Of a DNA stretch of 25,200 nucleotides, positions 6,660 to 14,591 are shown piece by piece. The first letter of the stretch is position 1, and every line of letters starts with the position of its first letter. Under the pieces are notes generated by a model. It was not told the origin of the DNA. It saw nothing but the letters and a program-made list of their open reading frames with translations, and did not search any database. A program made the position numbers and the translations under genes. Source of the DNA: an uncultured archaeon (lineage in GTDB: Archaea > Nanobdellota > Nanobdellia > Pacearchaeales > GW2011-AR1); the NCBI GenBank assembly GCA_937982425.1, contig CALJLT010000002.1:1-25200 (forward strand), read 5' to 3'.

Positions 6660-8546
6660 TTAAATGTCCAAGTCAGCTTCATGAGCATTTTCTGCAATAA
6701 AAGCTTTACGTCCTGCCACATCATCTCCCATTAACATTGAAAAAACATCATTTGCCGCAGCTGCATCTTCTATATAAATCCTTTTTATCTTTCTAGTTTT
6801 TGGATTCATAGTAGTTTCCCAAAGCTGTTCTGGACTCATTTCTCCTAAACCTTTAAAACGAGTTACATTCGGATTCTGAATTCCTTTAGTTTCTTCTTTT
6901 AATTCTTTCTCTGAATAAACATAATGATCTTTTTTCTTCCTTATTCTAAATAAAGGAGGCATTGCAGCATAAACATAACCTCTCTTCACTAGCTCAGGCA
7001 TAAATCTAAAGAAAAAAGTTAAAAGTAAAGTTTTAATATGCTCTCCATCCACATCTGCATCCGTCATAATCACAATTTTATTATATCTTAATTTAGATAA
7101 ATCAAATTCTTCTCCAACCCCTGTTCCAACCGCAGTAATAATATTTCCAATCTCTTCACTAGATAATGCTCGAGAAGGAGAAGATTTTTCAACATTTAAA
7201 ATTTTACCCCTCAATCCTAAAATAGCTTGATTTTCTTTATTCCTTGCATTTTTAGCTGAACCCCCTGCTGATTCTCCCTCAACTAAAAAAAGTTCTGCAT
7301 CTTCTCTTTTTTTTGTGGAACAATCTGCTAGTTTACCTGGAAGTCCTCCAACAGAAAAAGCATTTTTTCTTCTAACTAATTCTTTAGCTTTTTTAGCAGC
7401 AAGCCTAGCTTTAGCTGAATCCATAGCTTTCTGAACAATTTTTTTTGCAACACTAGGATTTTCTTCAAAAAATTCAGATAAAGAAGAAGTTACTAAACTA
7501 TCTACACTACCTTTAACATCTGAATTTCCCAATTTAGTTTTTGTCTGACCTTCAAATTGAGGCTCAGCTATCTTAATACTAACAATAGCGGTCAAACCTT
7601 CACGAACATCATCTCCAGAAAAACTTTCTCCATTTTTTAAAATATTTTTTTTCTTAGCATAATCATTAATTACTCTGGTTAAAGCTGTTTTCAAACCTGA
7701 AACATGAGTTCCCCCTTCAATAGTATTTATTGTATTTACAAAACCAAAAATATTCTCTTGATAACTTGTATTATATTGTATTCCAATTTCCATTATTAAT
7801 CCTTCAACTTCTTTCATAAAGTAAATTGGTTTAGGGTGTAAAACCTCCTTAGACTTATTTGCCCACTTAACAAATTCAATTAATCCTCCCGCAGCATAAA
7901 ATTCTTCATTTTTATTTTTCAATTCATCAAATAAAATAATTTTTAAACCCGCATTCAAAAAAGAAACCTCTCTAAATCTAGATTGTAAAATACTAAAATC
8001 AAAATTTAAAACTGAAAAAATTTGTTCATCAGGCCAAAACTGAACATAAGTTCCACTCTCTTTTTCTTTACATTTTCCAACTACATTTAATTTACTAACT
8101 GCATTTCCTCTAGAATATTCTTGCTCATAAATTTTTCCCTCTTTTTTAATTCTCACTATTAATTTTTTTGCTAAAGCATTAACGCAACTCACTCCGACTC
8201 CATGCAACCCTCCAGAAATTTTATAAGAATCTTTATCAAATTTTCCTCCTGCATGTAATTTAGTTAAAGCAACCTGAACTGCAGGAATATTATATTGGGG
8301 GTGAATTTCTACAGGAATCCCCCTTCCATTATCTTCAACAGAACAAGATCCATCTTTATGTAATATAACATTAATTTCATTACAATAACCTGCTAAAGCT
8401 TCATCAACAGAATTATCCAAAAGTTCATAAACTAAATGATGTAATCCTTGTTTATCGGTTCCACCTATGTACATTGCAGGTCTTTTTCTAACTCCTTCCA
8501 ACCCTTCTAGAACCTTTATATTTTCCGCCTTATAATCTCCGCTCAT
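6660..8546 (-). CDS. gyrB: DNA gyrase subunit B
   Basis: 628 residues, the short GyrB form without the large insertion of enterobacterial GyrB. The GHKL ATPase domain shows YELLDNSVDEALAG (E41 the likely general base, N45 Mg-binding), EDNGRGIPVE and GGLHGVGVSCVNAL. The TOPRIM domain shows LVEGESAGGSA (E at about 423) and MTDADVDGEHI (acidic triad at about 495-500). The C-terminus GRKAFIAENAHEADLDI is typical. First gene of the gyrB/zinc-ribbon/gyrA run. A TATA box at 8592-8602 predicts a leader of about 25 nt containing AGGAG at 8560-8564. Archaeal gyrase is of bacterial origin by established phylogeny; base composition here matches the surrounding genes, so any transfer is old. Confidence 0.98.
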   Translation of the reverse strand: MSGDYKAENIKVLEGLEGVRKRPAMYIGGTDKQGLHHLVYELLDNSVDEALAGYCNEINVILHKDGSCSVEDNGRGIPVEIHPQYNIPAVQVALTKLHAGGKFDKDSYKISGGLHGVGVSCVNALAKKLIVRIKKEGKIYEQEYSRGNAVSKLNVVGKCKEKESGTYVQFWPDEQIFSVLNFDFSILQSRFREVSFLNAGLKIILFDELKNKNEEFYAAGGLIEFVKWANKSKEVLHPKPIYFMKEVEGLIMEIGIQYNTSYQENIFGFVNTINTIEGGTHVSGLKTALTRVINDYAKKKNILKNGESFSGDDVREGLTAIVSIKIAEPQFEGQTKTKLGNSDVKGSVDSLVTSSLSEFFEENPSVAKKIVQKAMDSAKARLAAKKAKELVRRKNAFSVGGLPGKLADCSTKKREDAELFLVEGESAGGSAKNARNKENQAILGLRGKILNVEKSSPSRALSSEEIGNIITAVGTGVGEEFDLSKLRYNKIVIMTDADVDGEHIKTLLLTFFFRFMPELVKRGYVYAAMPPLFRIRKKKDHYVYSEKELKEETKGIQNPNVTRFKGLGEMSPEQLWETTMNPKTRKIKRIYIEDAAAANDVFSMLMGDDVAGRKAFIAENAHEADLDI

Positions 8547-8559
8547 CTTCTATATTTTA

Positions 8560-8564
8560 CTCCT
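8560..8564 (-). promoter_or_regulatory. Shine-Dalgarno of gyrB
   Basis: AGGAG on the minus strand, 13 nt upstream of the ATG. The spacing is longer than usual but is echoed at gyrA. Confidence 0.5.
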
Positions 8565-8591
8565 ATTCTACCTCTAAAAAAGTACAAAATA

Positions 8592-8602
8592 CTTTATAAA
8601 CT
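8592..8602 (-). promoter_or_regulatory. TATA box of the gyrase operon
   Basis: AGTTTATAAAG on the minus strand, about 50 nt upstream of the gyrB ATG. It predicts a start near 8571 and a short SD-containing leader. Confidence 0.55.
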
Positions 8603-8694
8603 TTTGCCCGAAAAAATTAAATTTACCGACGGAAAACTCAATAGTAGCAACCAAAAATATAAATACTTAAAAAATATGCAAATTATTAAAAATT

Positions 8695-8934
8695 ATGAAA
8701 AAAATCATCTTTATTTTGGTATCACTACTAATTTTAATCTTTATTTTAATTACCTTAAAAATCCCTAAAGAATATGCATATACTAAAGCCATATGTAATC
8801 AAGAAAACTATTGTGAAGATTATTTTGTGACTTGTTCTGGAAATGAAGTAAAATCCTTAACTGCTACAGGATTTGCAATTCAACAAGGTAAAAACTGGAT
8901 TGATGAAAGAAAAAATACCAAATTGTGTGACTAA
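8695..8934 (+). CDS. Small membrane-anchored or secreted Cys protein
   Basis: 79 residues. MKK is followed by a very hydrophobic helix (IIFILVSLLILIFILITL), then a polar domain of about 55 residues with four Cys (AICNQENYC, VTCSG, KLCD). The Cys spacing suggests two disulfides outside the cell. There is no clear signal-peptidase site, so it is probably an N-terminal anchor. AT-rich TATA-like sequence lies 25-35 nt upstream, around 8655-8678. The gene diverges from gyrB and converges on the broken gene after it. Family not recognised. Confidence 0.7.
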   Translation: MKKIIFILVSLLILIFILITLKIPKEYAYTKAICNQENYCEDYFVTCSGNEVKSLTATGFAIQQGKNWIDERKNTKLCD

Positions 8935-8951
8935 ATTATGCTGCCTTTTTT

Positions 8952-9175
8952 TTATAAAATAGACCTATACCTAACTCCTTCTTCAGAAACATCTTTTTCA
9001 AAATATTTCAAACGAACCAAATCATTAAGATACTCTTTAACCGGAACGCAAACTGAGGTTCTCATTATGCCTCCAGCGGAAATTATTTCTTCCTTAAGAG
9101 CCTCATAAAAAATTCTTCTCCCTTCTCAACTTTACCATTAATTATCTTTAAAGTAATATCATGTTCAAGAGCCAT
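8952..9175 (-). pseudogene. Frameshifted gene for a ~74-aa protein
   Basis: Reading from the ATG at 9175 gives MALEHDITLKIINGKVEKGE, then EFF, and then runs into a wrong frame and an early stop. One added base in the A6 run at 9107-9112 (T6 on the coding strand) restores a continuous frame: YEALKEEIISAGGIMRTSV, then CVPVKEYLNDLVRLKYFEKD and VSEEGVRYRSIL, ending with TAA at 8952-8954. Length is 224 nt, one short of a multiple of three. The restored product is mostly helical with balanced charge, like a small DNA/RNA-binding or regulatory protein. Either a recent pseudogene, a homopolymer sequencing or assembly error, or programmed frameshifting. The family is unknown to me. Confidence 0.75.
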
Positions 9176-9219
9176 AAATAAAATAAAGAAAAACAACTTT
9201 TAAAGATTTATATCCCAAA

Positions 9220-9423
9220 TTATTTCTTTTTCTTTCTAATCTTTTTCTTTCCTTTAGGATTAAATTTCAACTTTTCAGGAAGCCATCTAACTTTTCTTCT
9301 TCCCATTTTCATATTCTTTCTACATTTTGAAGAACATAAATGATTAACTTCTCCATTATTCATAACCAGAGTAAGTCCATTAGGAAATTCATATTGCTTT
9401 TGACAATAAACACATTTAGGCAT
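9220..9423 (-). CDS. rpl24e: Ribosomal protein L24e
   Basis: 67 residues from MPKCVYC. I chose this ATG because L24e proteins begin at this Cys pair; the upstream in-frame ATG would add MELIFK and overlap the previous gene. C4/C7 and C30/C34 form the zinc site (MPKCVYC and HLCSSKC), followed by RKNMKMGRRKVRWLP and a Lys-rich tail (KGKKKIRKKKK). L24e is a large-subunit protein of archaea and eukaryotes. Last gene of the L7Ae/S28e/unknown/L24e run, with one base between it and the previous stop. Confidence 0.95.
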   Translation of the reverse strand: MPKCVYCQKQYEFPNGLTLVMNNGEVNHLCSSKCRKNMKMGRRKVRWLPEKLKFNPKGKKKIRKKKK

Positions 9424-9424
9424 T

Positions 9425-9661
9425 TTAAATATTAGCTCCAACTTTAATTAAAAGATAATCTTCTTTTCTTCCTACACCTAAAAGAGTATAATCAAAACAA
9501 GGTTGAACTTGAGAAATTAAATCCCTTAATTCCTTTTTCGTTTTAGCTAAAATTGAAATTTCTCCTCCTCCAGAATTACTCGCAAAATATCTATTCATTT
9601 CAGATTCTAATTTTCCAAAATCAGTTCTTTCATTACCCCCAAAAGGTAAATAAATTTCCAT
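9425..9661 (-). CDS. Unknown 78-aa protein inserted in the ribosomal protein run
   Basis: 78 residues starting MEIYLPFGGNERTDFGKLES. Its ATG follows the S28e stop with no gap, and its stop lies one base before the L24e ATG, so it is certainly part of the operon. The fold looks like a small alpha/beta domain: MNRYFASNSGGGEISILAKT, then KKELRDLISQVQPCFDYTLL and a final strand EDYLLIKVGANI. In the usual archaeal order S28e is followed directly by L24e. I do not recognise this one. Ribosome-associated or translation-linked function is suggested by position only. Confidence 0.75.
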   Translation of the reverse strand: MEIYLPFGGNERTDFGKLESEMNRYFASNSGGGEISILAKTKKELRDLISQVQPCFDYTLLGVGRKEDYLLIKVGANI

Positions 9662-9952
9662 TTAACTATAACTCCCTTTTGTAACATTTGATTTGATTCT
9701 TCGAGCTTCAATTTCAGTTTCTCTTAACATAAGAACATCTCCCACTCTAACAGCTCCACGAACATTTCTTCTCATACTTCTACCTTTATCTTTTCCTTCT
9801 TGAACCAAAACTTTAACTTGAGTAATTTCTCCTCTAAATCCCGTACGACCTATTAATTCCTTAACAACAGCTGGAACAGCTTCACCAGTAATTTTATCGC
9901 TTCCTTTAGATCCAGAACTTTTTACTTCTTGCTTTTTTTGCGCTTTAGCCAT
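9662..9952 (-). CDS. rps28e: Ribosomal protein S28e
   Basis: 96 residues. The conserved S28e core is present: [17 protein letters not shown], then [20 protein letters not shown] and [10 protein letters not shown], an OB-fold small-subunit protein. It differs from ordinary S28e (about 65-75 aa) by a basic, Ser/Lys-rich N-terminal extension of about 20 residues ([20 protein letters not shown]) and by about nine residues after the normal C-terminus (SNVTKGSYS). Second gene of the operon, 11 bp after L7Ae. Confidence 0.95.
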   Translation of the reverse strand: MAKAQKKQEVKSSGSKGSDKITGEAVPAVVKELIGRTGFRGEITQVKVLVQEGKDKGRSMRRNVRGAVRVGDVLMLRETEIEARRIKSNVTKGSYS

Positions 9953-9963
9953 TTTCTAAAAAC

Positions 9964-10269
9964 CTATTTTTTTTTCAAAGAGGCAATTTCTCTTTCAGCT
10001 TCACCTGCTTCAATAACCGCAACTGAAGAAGCTTTAACTGGTAAACCCACAGCAAGACCTAACTTTTGTTTATTATCTACCTCTATGCAAGGAATTCCTT
10101 TTTCTTTGCAAAGCAAAGGTAAATGCTGAACAATTTCTTTTGGTTCAACATCAGAAGCATAAATAACAGCCTTAGCTATGCCTCTTTCAATTGCTTTAGT
10201 AACCTCGTTAGTTCCTTTTTCTATTTTACCTGTTCTTTTTGCCTTTTCGACAATTTGATATCCGTCCAT
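9964..10269 (-). CDS. rpl7ae: Ribosomal protein L7Ae (kink-turn RNA-binding)
   Basis: 101 residues. Conserved L7Ae landmarks: [16 protein letters not shown] (the RNA-contacting GTNEVTK segment), [33 protein letters not shown] and [20 protein letters not shown]. It binds kink-turns in 23S rRNA and, in archaea, also in C/D and H/ACA guide RNAs and RNase P. It is slightly shorter than the usual 115-125 aa at the N-terminus. First gene of the ribosomal operon. A TATA box at 10353-10363 gives a leader of about 60 nt carrying a hairpin. L7Ae is known in some archaea to repress its own mRNA through a leader kink-turn. Confidence 0.97.
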   Translation of the reverse strand: MDGYQIVEKAKRTGKIEKGTNEVTKAIERGIAKAVIYASDVEPKEIVQHLPLLCKEKGIPCIEVDNKQKLGLAVGLPVKASSVAVIEAGEAEREIASLKKK

Positions 10270-10292
10270 TTTATTTTATCGTCACATTTAAT

Positions 10293-10333
10293 TATCCAGA
10301 ACTAAGCCCTCACTTAACTAAGTTCATCGGATA
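10293..10333 (-). promoter_or_regulatory. Predicted hairpin in the L7Ae leader
   Basis: In the mRNA sense, TATCC and GGATA form the base. A GAU/U internal loop follows, then GAAC/GTTC. A five-base UUAGU bulge and TAAG/CTTA close a UGAGGG loop. The 13 base pairs lie between the TATA box and the ATG. Both bulges are on the 5' strand. The tandem G.A pairs of a standard kink-turn are not obvious. Confidence 0.45.
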
Positions 10334-10352
10334 GAAATAAAGGTTATTTTTG

Positions 10353-10363
10353 GTTTATAAAAG
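10353..10363 (-). promoter_or_regulatory. TATA box of the L7Ae ribosomal operon
   Basis: CTTTTATAAAC on the minus strand, predicting transcription start near 10332, about 60 nt before the L7Ae ATG and at the foot of the leader hairpin. Confidence 0.55.
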
Positions 10364-10406
10364 TTTGGGTACATATAAATTCAAAGAACTCTTCTTAAAT
10401 TAAAAA

Positions 10407-10718
10407 CTACTTCTTACTAACGGGAATGAAACCATTTCTTGGACGCAAGCCTTCTTTTATTAAACTAATTTCTTTCACGTATGGCAAACTATTTAATTTA
10501 TTCATTAAGATAAAAGCGTTTTCTGGATTATCAACTGTAACAACATTTTGATATTTTTCTTCTAATCCATTCCAAGATCTTCTAACTCCAGGAGTTTCAC
10601 TTATTATATTCTCTAATTCCCCAGATTGAACTCTTCTAAAATAATCTAAATTAGACCAAGCTAAATCTGCAAGTTTTACAAACACCGTATATTCATCTTT
10701 ATATATTTTTTCAGGCAT
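10407..10718 (-). CDS. Unknown 103-aa protein
   Basis: I start at MPEKIYKDEYTVFVKLADLA rather than the in-frame ATG 42 nt upstream, because a TATA sequence (CTTTATAAAT, 10739-10748) is 26 nt before this ATG, which would leave the longer start untranscribed. The protein is a soluble alpha/beta type, with no Cys and no membrane segment. Strands VTVDNPENAFILMNKLNSL and PYVKEISLIKEG toward the C-terminus look like a ferredoxin-like half. It stands alone between the ribosomal operon and a decayed reading frame. Not recognised. Confidence 0.65.
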   Translation of the reverse strand: MPEKIYKDEYTVFVKLADLAWSNLDYFRRVQSGELENIISETPGVRRSWNGLEEKYQNVVTVDNPENAFILMNKLNSLPYVKEISLIKEGLRPRNGFIPVSKK

Positions 10719-10738
10719 TAAGTCAATAAAATATTTGA

Positions 10739-10748
10739 ATTTATAAAG
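10739..10748 (-). promoter_or_regulatory. TATA box deciding the start of the 103-aa gene
   Basis: CTTTATAAAT on the minus strand, 26 nt from the ATG at 10718 and only 16 nt from the longer alternative, so the shorter start is favoured. Confidence 0.5.
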
Positions 10749-10765
10749 ATACTTGTGCAAAAAAA

Positions 10766-10960
10766 TCAGGATTCAATTTGGATTATTTTTTCTATACCTA
10801 CACTAACTCCGAAACTTCCTTTTTCAATTTCCTCTTTAAATTGTTCCACTTTTACATATAAAGCAAAAAGCTAAATTCCTATAACTTTCTCTAATCCTCT
10901 CCGAATAATTTTTATTAAATAATACGCTTCTCTTTTACATACAATATTAGGAAAATTAAA
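10766..10960 (-). pseudogene. Decayed reading frame with one internal TAG
   Basis: One minus-strand frame reads FNFPNIVCKREAYYLIKI, then IRRGLEKVIGI, a TAG, and continues LFALYVKVEQFKEEIEKG and SFGVSVGIEKIIQIES to TGA at 10766-10768. There is no good start codon. The C-terminal half looks like real protein (balanced, helical, then a Gly-rich strand). GVSVGIEKI faintly recalls motif 3 of class II aminoacyl-tRNA synthetases, but with Lys for the invariant Arg, so I make no assignment. Probably the tail of a gene lost by truncation. It fills an otherwise empty 200-bp gap. Confidence 0.35.
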
Positions 10961-10962
10961 GA

Positions 10963-11349
10963 TTAATGTATTCTTAAAAATTTAATAAATATTGAAATTA
11001 AAGCTAAAATAAAAGTTCCGATTCCTAAAAAAATTAAAACACGGGTTAAGCAAATCATTTGCTTATTTAATTTATTTGTTTCTAAAGTAAAAATATAATT
11101 CCAGCCCTTAATTGGAGATAATCTGTAAACTTGTTGTGTTGTAATTTTTCCTTGAAAAAAACTCTCTAAAATTGGCCATTCTTCAACATCAATAATTTTT
11201 TGTTTTTTAAGTTCTTCAATATCCTTTTGAAAAAAAGATTTTAAAGGAAATTTCTTATCAATTTCCTTCTTAGATATTCTATCTGGATATTTTTGTGCCA
11301 ATAAAATTAAAAATTCTTTAATTGTGAACCTATTGGATTTCTTAACCAT
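10963..11349 (-). CDS. Winged-helix-like protein with C-terminal membrane anchor
   Basis: 128 residues. The N-terminal half is helical and charged (FTIKEFLILLAQKYPDRISK, then EIDKKF and DIEELKKQKIIDVEEW), with the spacing of a winged helix whose last part (QQVYRLSPIKGWNYIFTL) could be the wing. Residues 99-124 contain one hydrophobic helix (CLTRVLIFLGIGTFILALISIFI) followed by a short basic end. This gives a membrane-tethered, possibly DNA-binding protein with its domain in the cytoplasm. TATA-like sequence lies at 11372-11387. The family is not recognised, and the HTH call is tentative. Confidence 0.6.
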   Translation of the reverse strand: MVKKSNRFTIKEFLILLAQKYPDRISKKEIDKKFPLKSFFQKDIEELKKQKIIDVEEWPILESFFQGKITTQQVYRLSPIKGWNYIFTLETNKLNKQMICLTRVLIFLGIGTFILALISIFIKFLRIH

Positions 11350-11733
11350 AATAATTAGATAAACTCCTCCCTTAAATAGATTTATACTTTCTATTCATTA
11401 AAGATTTGCTCCCTTAATCATCAATTAAAAATGAAGATTCCTTATTAAATTTTTTATCTCTTTTAACTAAATTTTAAATTTTAAATATTTCAATTAAACT
11501 TTCTACTCAGTTTCGTTTATCAATTTCCATAATTATCTTATTATTTGATTTTTTATTAAAAAATAACCTTATTTTATTTTTTCATTATACCTTATTTATT
11601 CAATTAAACAGGATTAAATTTTCTCCTATAATTGGAAATCTACTTCATTTTGAATAAATAATCTCCTTTTTAAGATAAAATAAAACAAATATAAGTCTAA
11701 AATATTATCTAAAAAAAATTCCAAAATAATATT
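11350..11733. other. 384-bp very AT-rich intergenic region, no gene seen
   Basis: I see no open frame, tRNA or repeat array. It contains the promoter of the 128-aa gene (TTAAATAGATTTATAC, 11372-11387) and many short A/T runs such as ATTTTAAATTTTAAATATTT around 11465-11490. Both neighbours read leftward, so the right part is the 3' side of the 265-aa gene. It could be decayed coding sequence or simply spacer. Confidence 0.6.
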
Positions 11734-12531
11734 TTAAATTAAAGAATAAGTGTTTGAAGTTAGGTTTATCATTGAAAAAGGTTTTTCAGAAAAATTTGGA
11801 CTTAAAAACTTCTTTTTAAAAATAAAATAAACGATATCTCCTATTTTTGTATGAAGTAGATTATACTTTGTATTAAAAATCATAACTTTCTCCTTATTCC
11901 CATTCTTTATTCTTACTGTATACTCTGGCAACCCATAACTTGCAACACCTGTTCCCCTTCCCTTCCAAATTGTTACTTTTCCTTCAAGAACCCTATATTC
12001 TTTTCTACAATTCGGACATTGTTCAATAAATTCATCTTCAATCATATTCTTATCTGCTCCAAATTCTTTTATATATTCTTCTTTACAATATGGACAAATA
12101 AGACGACACCCATATATTTGGTTTTTTTTCTTTAAGATTATTAGTTCTTTTTCAGCATCACCCATTGGTTTTTTTAAATCTTTTATTATTTTAACCATTT
12201 CATTTTTAATTACCTTCTCTTTAATGCATTCGATATCTTGCATATATCTTGCATAATTAAAATCTGTATTTGATTTAAATCCATTATTTGATAGAGAAAC
12301 ATTTATTTTTTTAGAATCTGGAAGAATATGCAATCCGATAAGTAACCTTATTTCAAGTAAAATTTGAGAGATTATTTTAAAAGAATCTTCGAGCATTTGT
12401 TTATTTTGCACTAAAACTCTTATTCTTTTATCAATCTCAAAAAGAGATTTGTATTTTTCTTTAACCTCCACGCTATCCTTTGTCTCTTGAAACAAAGGAT
12501 CATTTTTATTAAAATGAATTCGTTTATCCAT
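11734..12531 (-). CDS. Zinc-ribbon protein with helical N-terminus and GreA-like C-terminal half
   Basis: 265 residues. The first 130 residues are helical and charged, with coiled-coil character (KSLFEIDKRIRVLVQNKQ, AEKELIILKKK). A zinc ribbon follows: CPYC at C146/C149 and CPNC at C172/C175. The C-terminal 85 residues are beta-rich (YTVRIKNGNKEKVMIFNTKY, then KIGDIVYFIF), in a style seen in small SH3/OB-like nucleic-acid domains. TATA (GTTTATAAAT, 12554-12563) is 27 nt before the ATG, so the transcript is leaderless. No partner gene is adjacent. Nucleic-acid binding is plausible; the function is unknown. Confidence 0.7.
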   Translation of the reverse strand: MDKRIHFNKNDPLFQETKDSVEVKEKYKSLFEIDKRIRVLVQNKQMLEDSFKIISQILLEIRLLIGLHILPDSKKINVSLSNNGFKSNTDFNYARYMQDIECIKEKVIKNEMVKIIKDLKKPMGDAEKELIILKKKNQIYGCRLICPYCKEEYIKEFGADKNMIEDEFIEQCPNCRKEYRVLEGKVTIWKGRGTGVASYGLPEYTVRIKNGNKEKVMIFNTKYNLLHTKIGDIVYFIFKKKFLSPNFSEKPFSMINLTSNTYSLI

Positions 12532-12553
12532 ATATAAATAAAATTAACAAATA

Positions 12554-12563
12554 ATTTATAAAC
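12554..12563 (-). promoter_or_regulatory. TATA box of the 265-aa zinc-ribbon gene
   Basis: GTTTATAAAT on the minus strand, centred 27 nt upstream of the ATG at 12531. Confidence 0.55.
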
Positions 12564-12607
12564 TTTACTTTTAAGTTTTTGTTTATAAAAATAATTATAT
12601 TAGAAAA

Positions 12608-13597
<990 letters not shown>

Positions 13598-13616
13598 AAA
13601 ATAGAAAAAAATCCCA

Positions 13617-13631
13617 ATTATATAAATTTAT
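13617..13631 (-). promoter_or_regulatory. TATA box of kae1
   Basis: ATAAATTTATATAAT on the minus strand, centred 27 nt before the ATG. The 73-bp divergent spacer also holds TTTTTTAAAG at 13641-13650, 25 nt before the rightward gene. Confidence 0.6.
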
Positions 13632-13670
13632 CACAATCATTTTTTTAAAGAAAATAAAATTAATACACAA

Positions 13671-14552
13671 ATGGGACAAACAAATCCTGAGATAATAACC
13701 CACATATTGAGTACAGGAGAATTTTTAAAACTTTTAGAAGAATCAAAATATGAAGAATTATTTCCTTACCTAGACAGTTCAAATATCCAAATTAGAGAGA
13801 AAATAGAAAAAATAAAAAAGAGAAAAAAAGAATTACTTGATTCACTCTCAAAAAAAAGAGGTGTGCTTCTAGAAAATAAAGATTTATCTTCCTTAAAAGA
13901 ATTTAGAAAAAGAGAAAAAGGATTGGCAAGAAAAGTCCTAACTCAAGAAGAGAAAGAAATATTACAACTTGAAAGAGAAATAGAAAGTATTCTTTTACCA
14001 ACAGAAAATATCTTAGTTTTAGAAAAGCCGGATTATTCTATTTTAGGAAAACAATTCCAAATAGAATTTATAGATTCAAAAAATGGGTCAAAAATAAATT
14101 CAAATTTGAATATGACAAACAAATTCTTTAATGGAAGTCTATTTATGCCTTACAGAGATGTTAGGGGTAGTGTTATTCAAAATGGGATTAATTTCTTTAA
14201 TGGTTCTGGAATTTATAATCAATCATTTCAATTATCAAATAGAGTAATTCAAACAGGTCTAATCTCTTTAGATCTTATCCAAGATTTCCAAAGAATTTCT
14301 TATAAAGGAAAACATTCGGGAAAATATTTAATTGCATTAGATCAATCTAAAATAAGGATAAACCGATACTTATCCCAAAATAATTCAATAATAGAAGGAG
14401 ATTTTAAACAAAATTCTTCTTATGTTGGAGAAAAAACATTTCAAAACAAAATGAAAATAGAGGGGGACTTTATGGAAGAAAATTTTTTCTCAAAAGAAAT
14501 TGAATCAAAAAAAAATAGAATAAAAGGAAAACATGAAAAAAGCTATTTTTAA
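13671..14552 (+). CDS. Orphan coiled-coil plus polar beta-repeat protein
   Basis: 293 residues, no signal peptide and no Cys. Residues about 35-112 are highly charged and predicted coiled coil (REKIEKIKKRKKELLDSLSK, EEKEILQLEREIESIL). From about 120 the protein becomes Asn/Ser/Gly/Phe-rich with a loose repeating pattern: NKFFNGSLFMPYRDVRGSVI, INFFNGSGIYNQSF, NSIIEGDFKQNSSYVGEKTF, KIEGDFMEENFF. This resembles a beta-solenoid or 'antigen repeat' strand pattern such as MORN or pentapeptide-like, but no family fits. TTTTTTAAAG lies 25 nt upstream. Next to kae1 in divergent orientation. Function unknown. Confidence 0.65.
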   Translation: MGQTNPEIITHILSTGEFLKLLEESKYEELFPYLDSSNIQIREKIEKIKKRKKELLDSLSKKRGVLLENKDLSSLKEFRKREKGLARKVLTQEEKEILQLEREIESILLPTENILVLEKPDYSILGKQFQIEFIDSKNGSKINSNLNMTNKFFNGSLFMPYRDVRGSVIQNGINFFNGSGIYNQSFQLSNRVIQTGLISLDLIQDFQRISYKGKHSGKYLIALDQSKIRINRYLSQNNSIIEGDFKQNSSYVGEKTFQNKMKIEGDFMEENFFSKEIESKKNRIKGKHEKSYF

Positions 14553-14591
14553 AAAAATAAAAGCCCCCTACTTTCAAGTTAAAATTTAAAT

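Noticed and set aside
6014..6700. 228-aa plus-strand frame opposite gyrA and the zinc-ribbon gene
   Set aside because: Phe/Ser-rich antisense shadow of strongly supported genes.
10293..10333. Canonical kink-turn in the L7Ae leader
   Set aside because: The residues opposite the GA pair form Watson-Crick pairs; no tandem sheared G.A pairs seen, so only a generic hairpin is reported.
10766..10960. Histidyl-tRNA synthetase remnant or pyrrolysine-containing gene
   Set aside because: The GVSVGIEKI similarity is too short, with Lys for the key Arg, and TAG is used as an ordinary stop elsewhere in the window.
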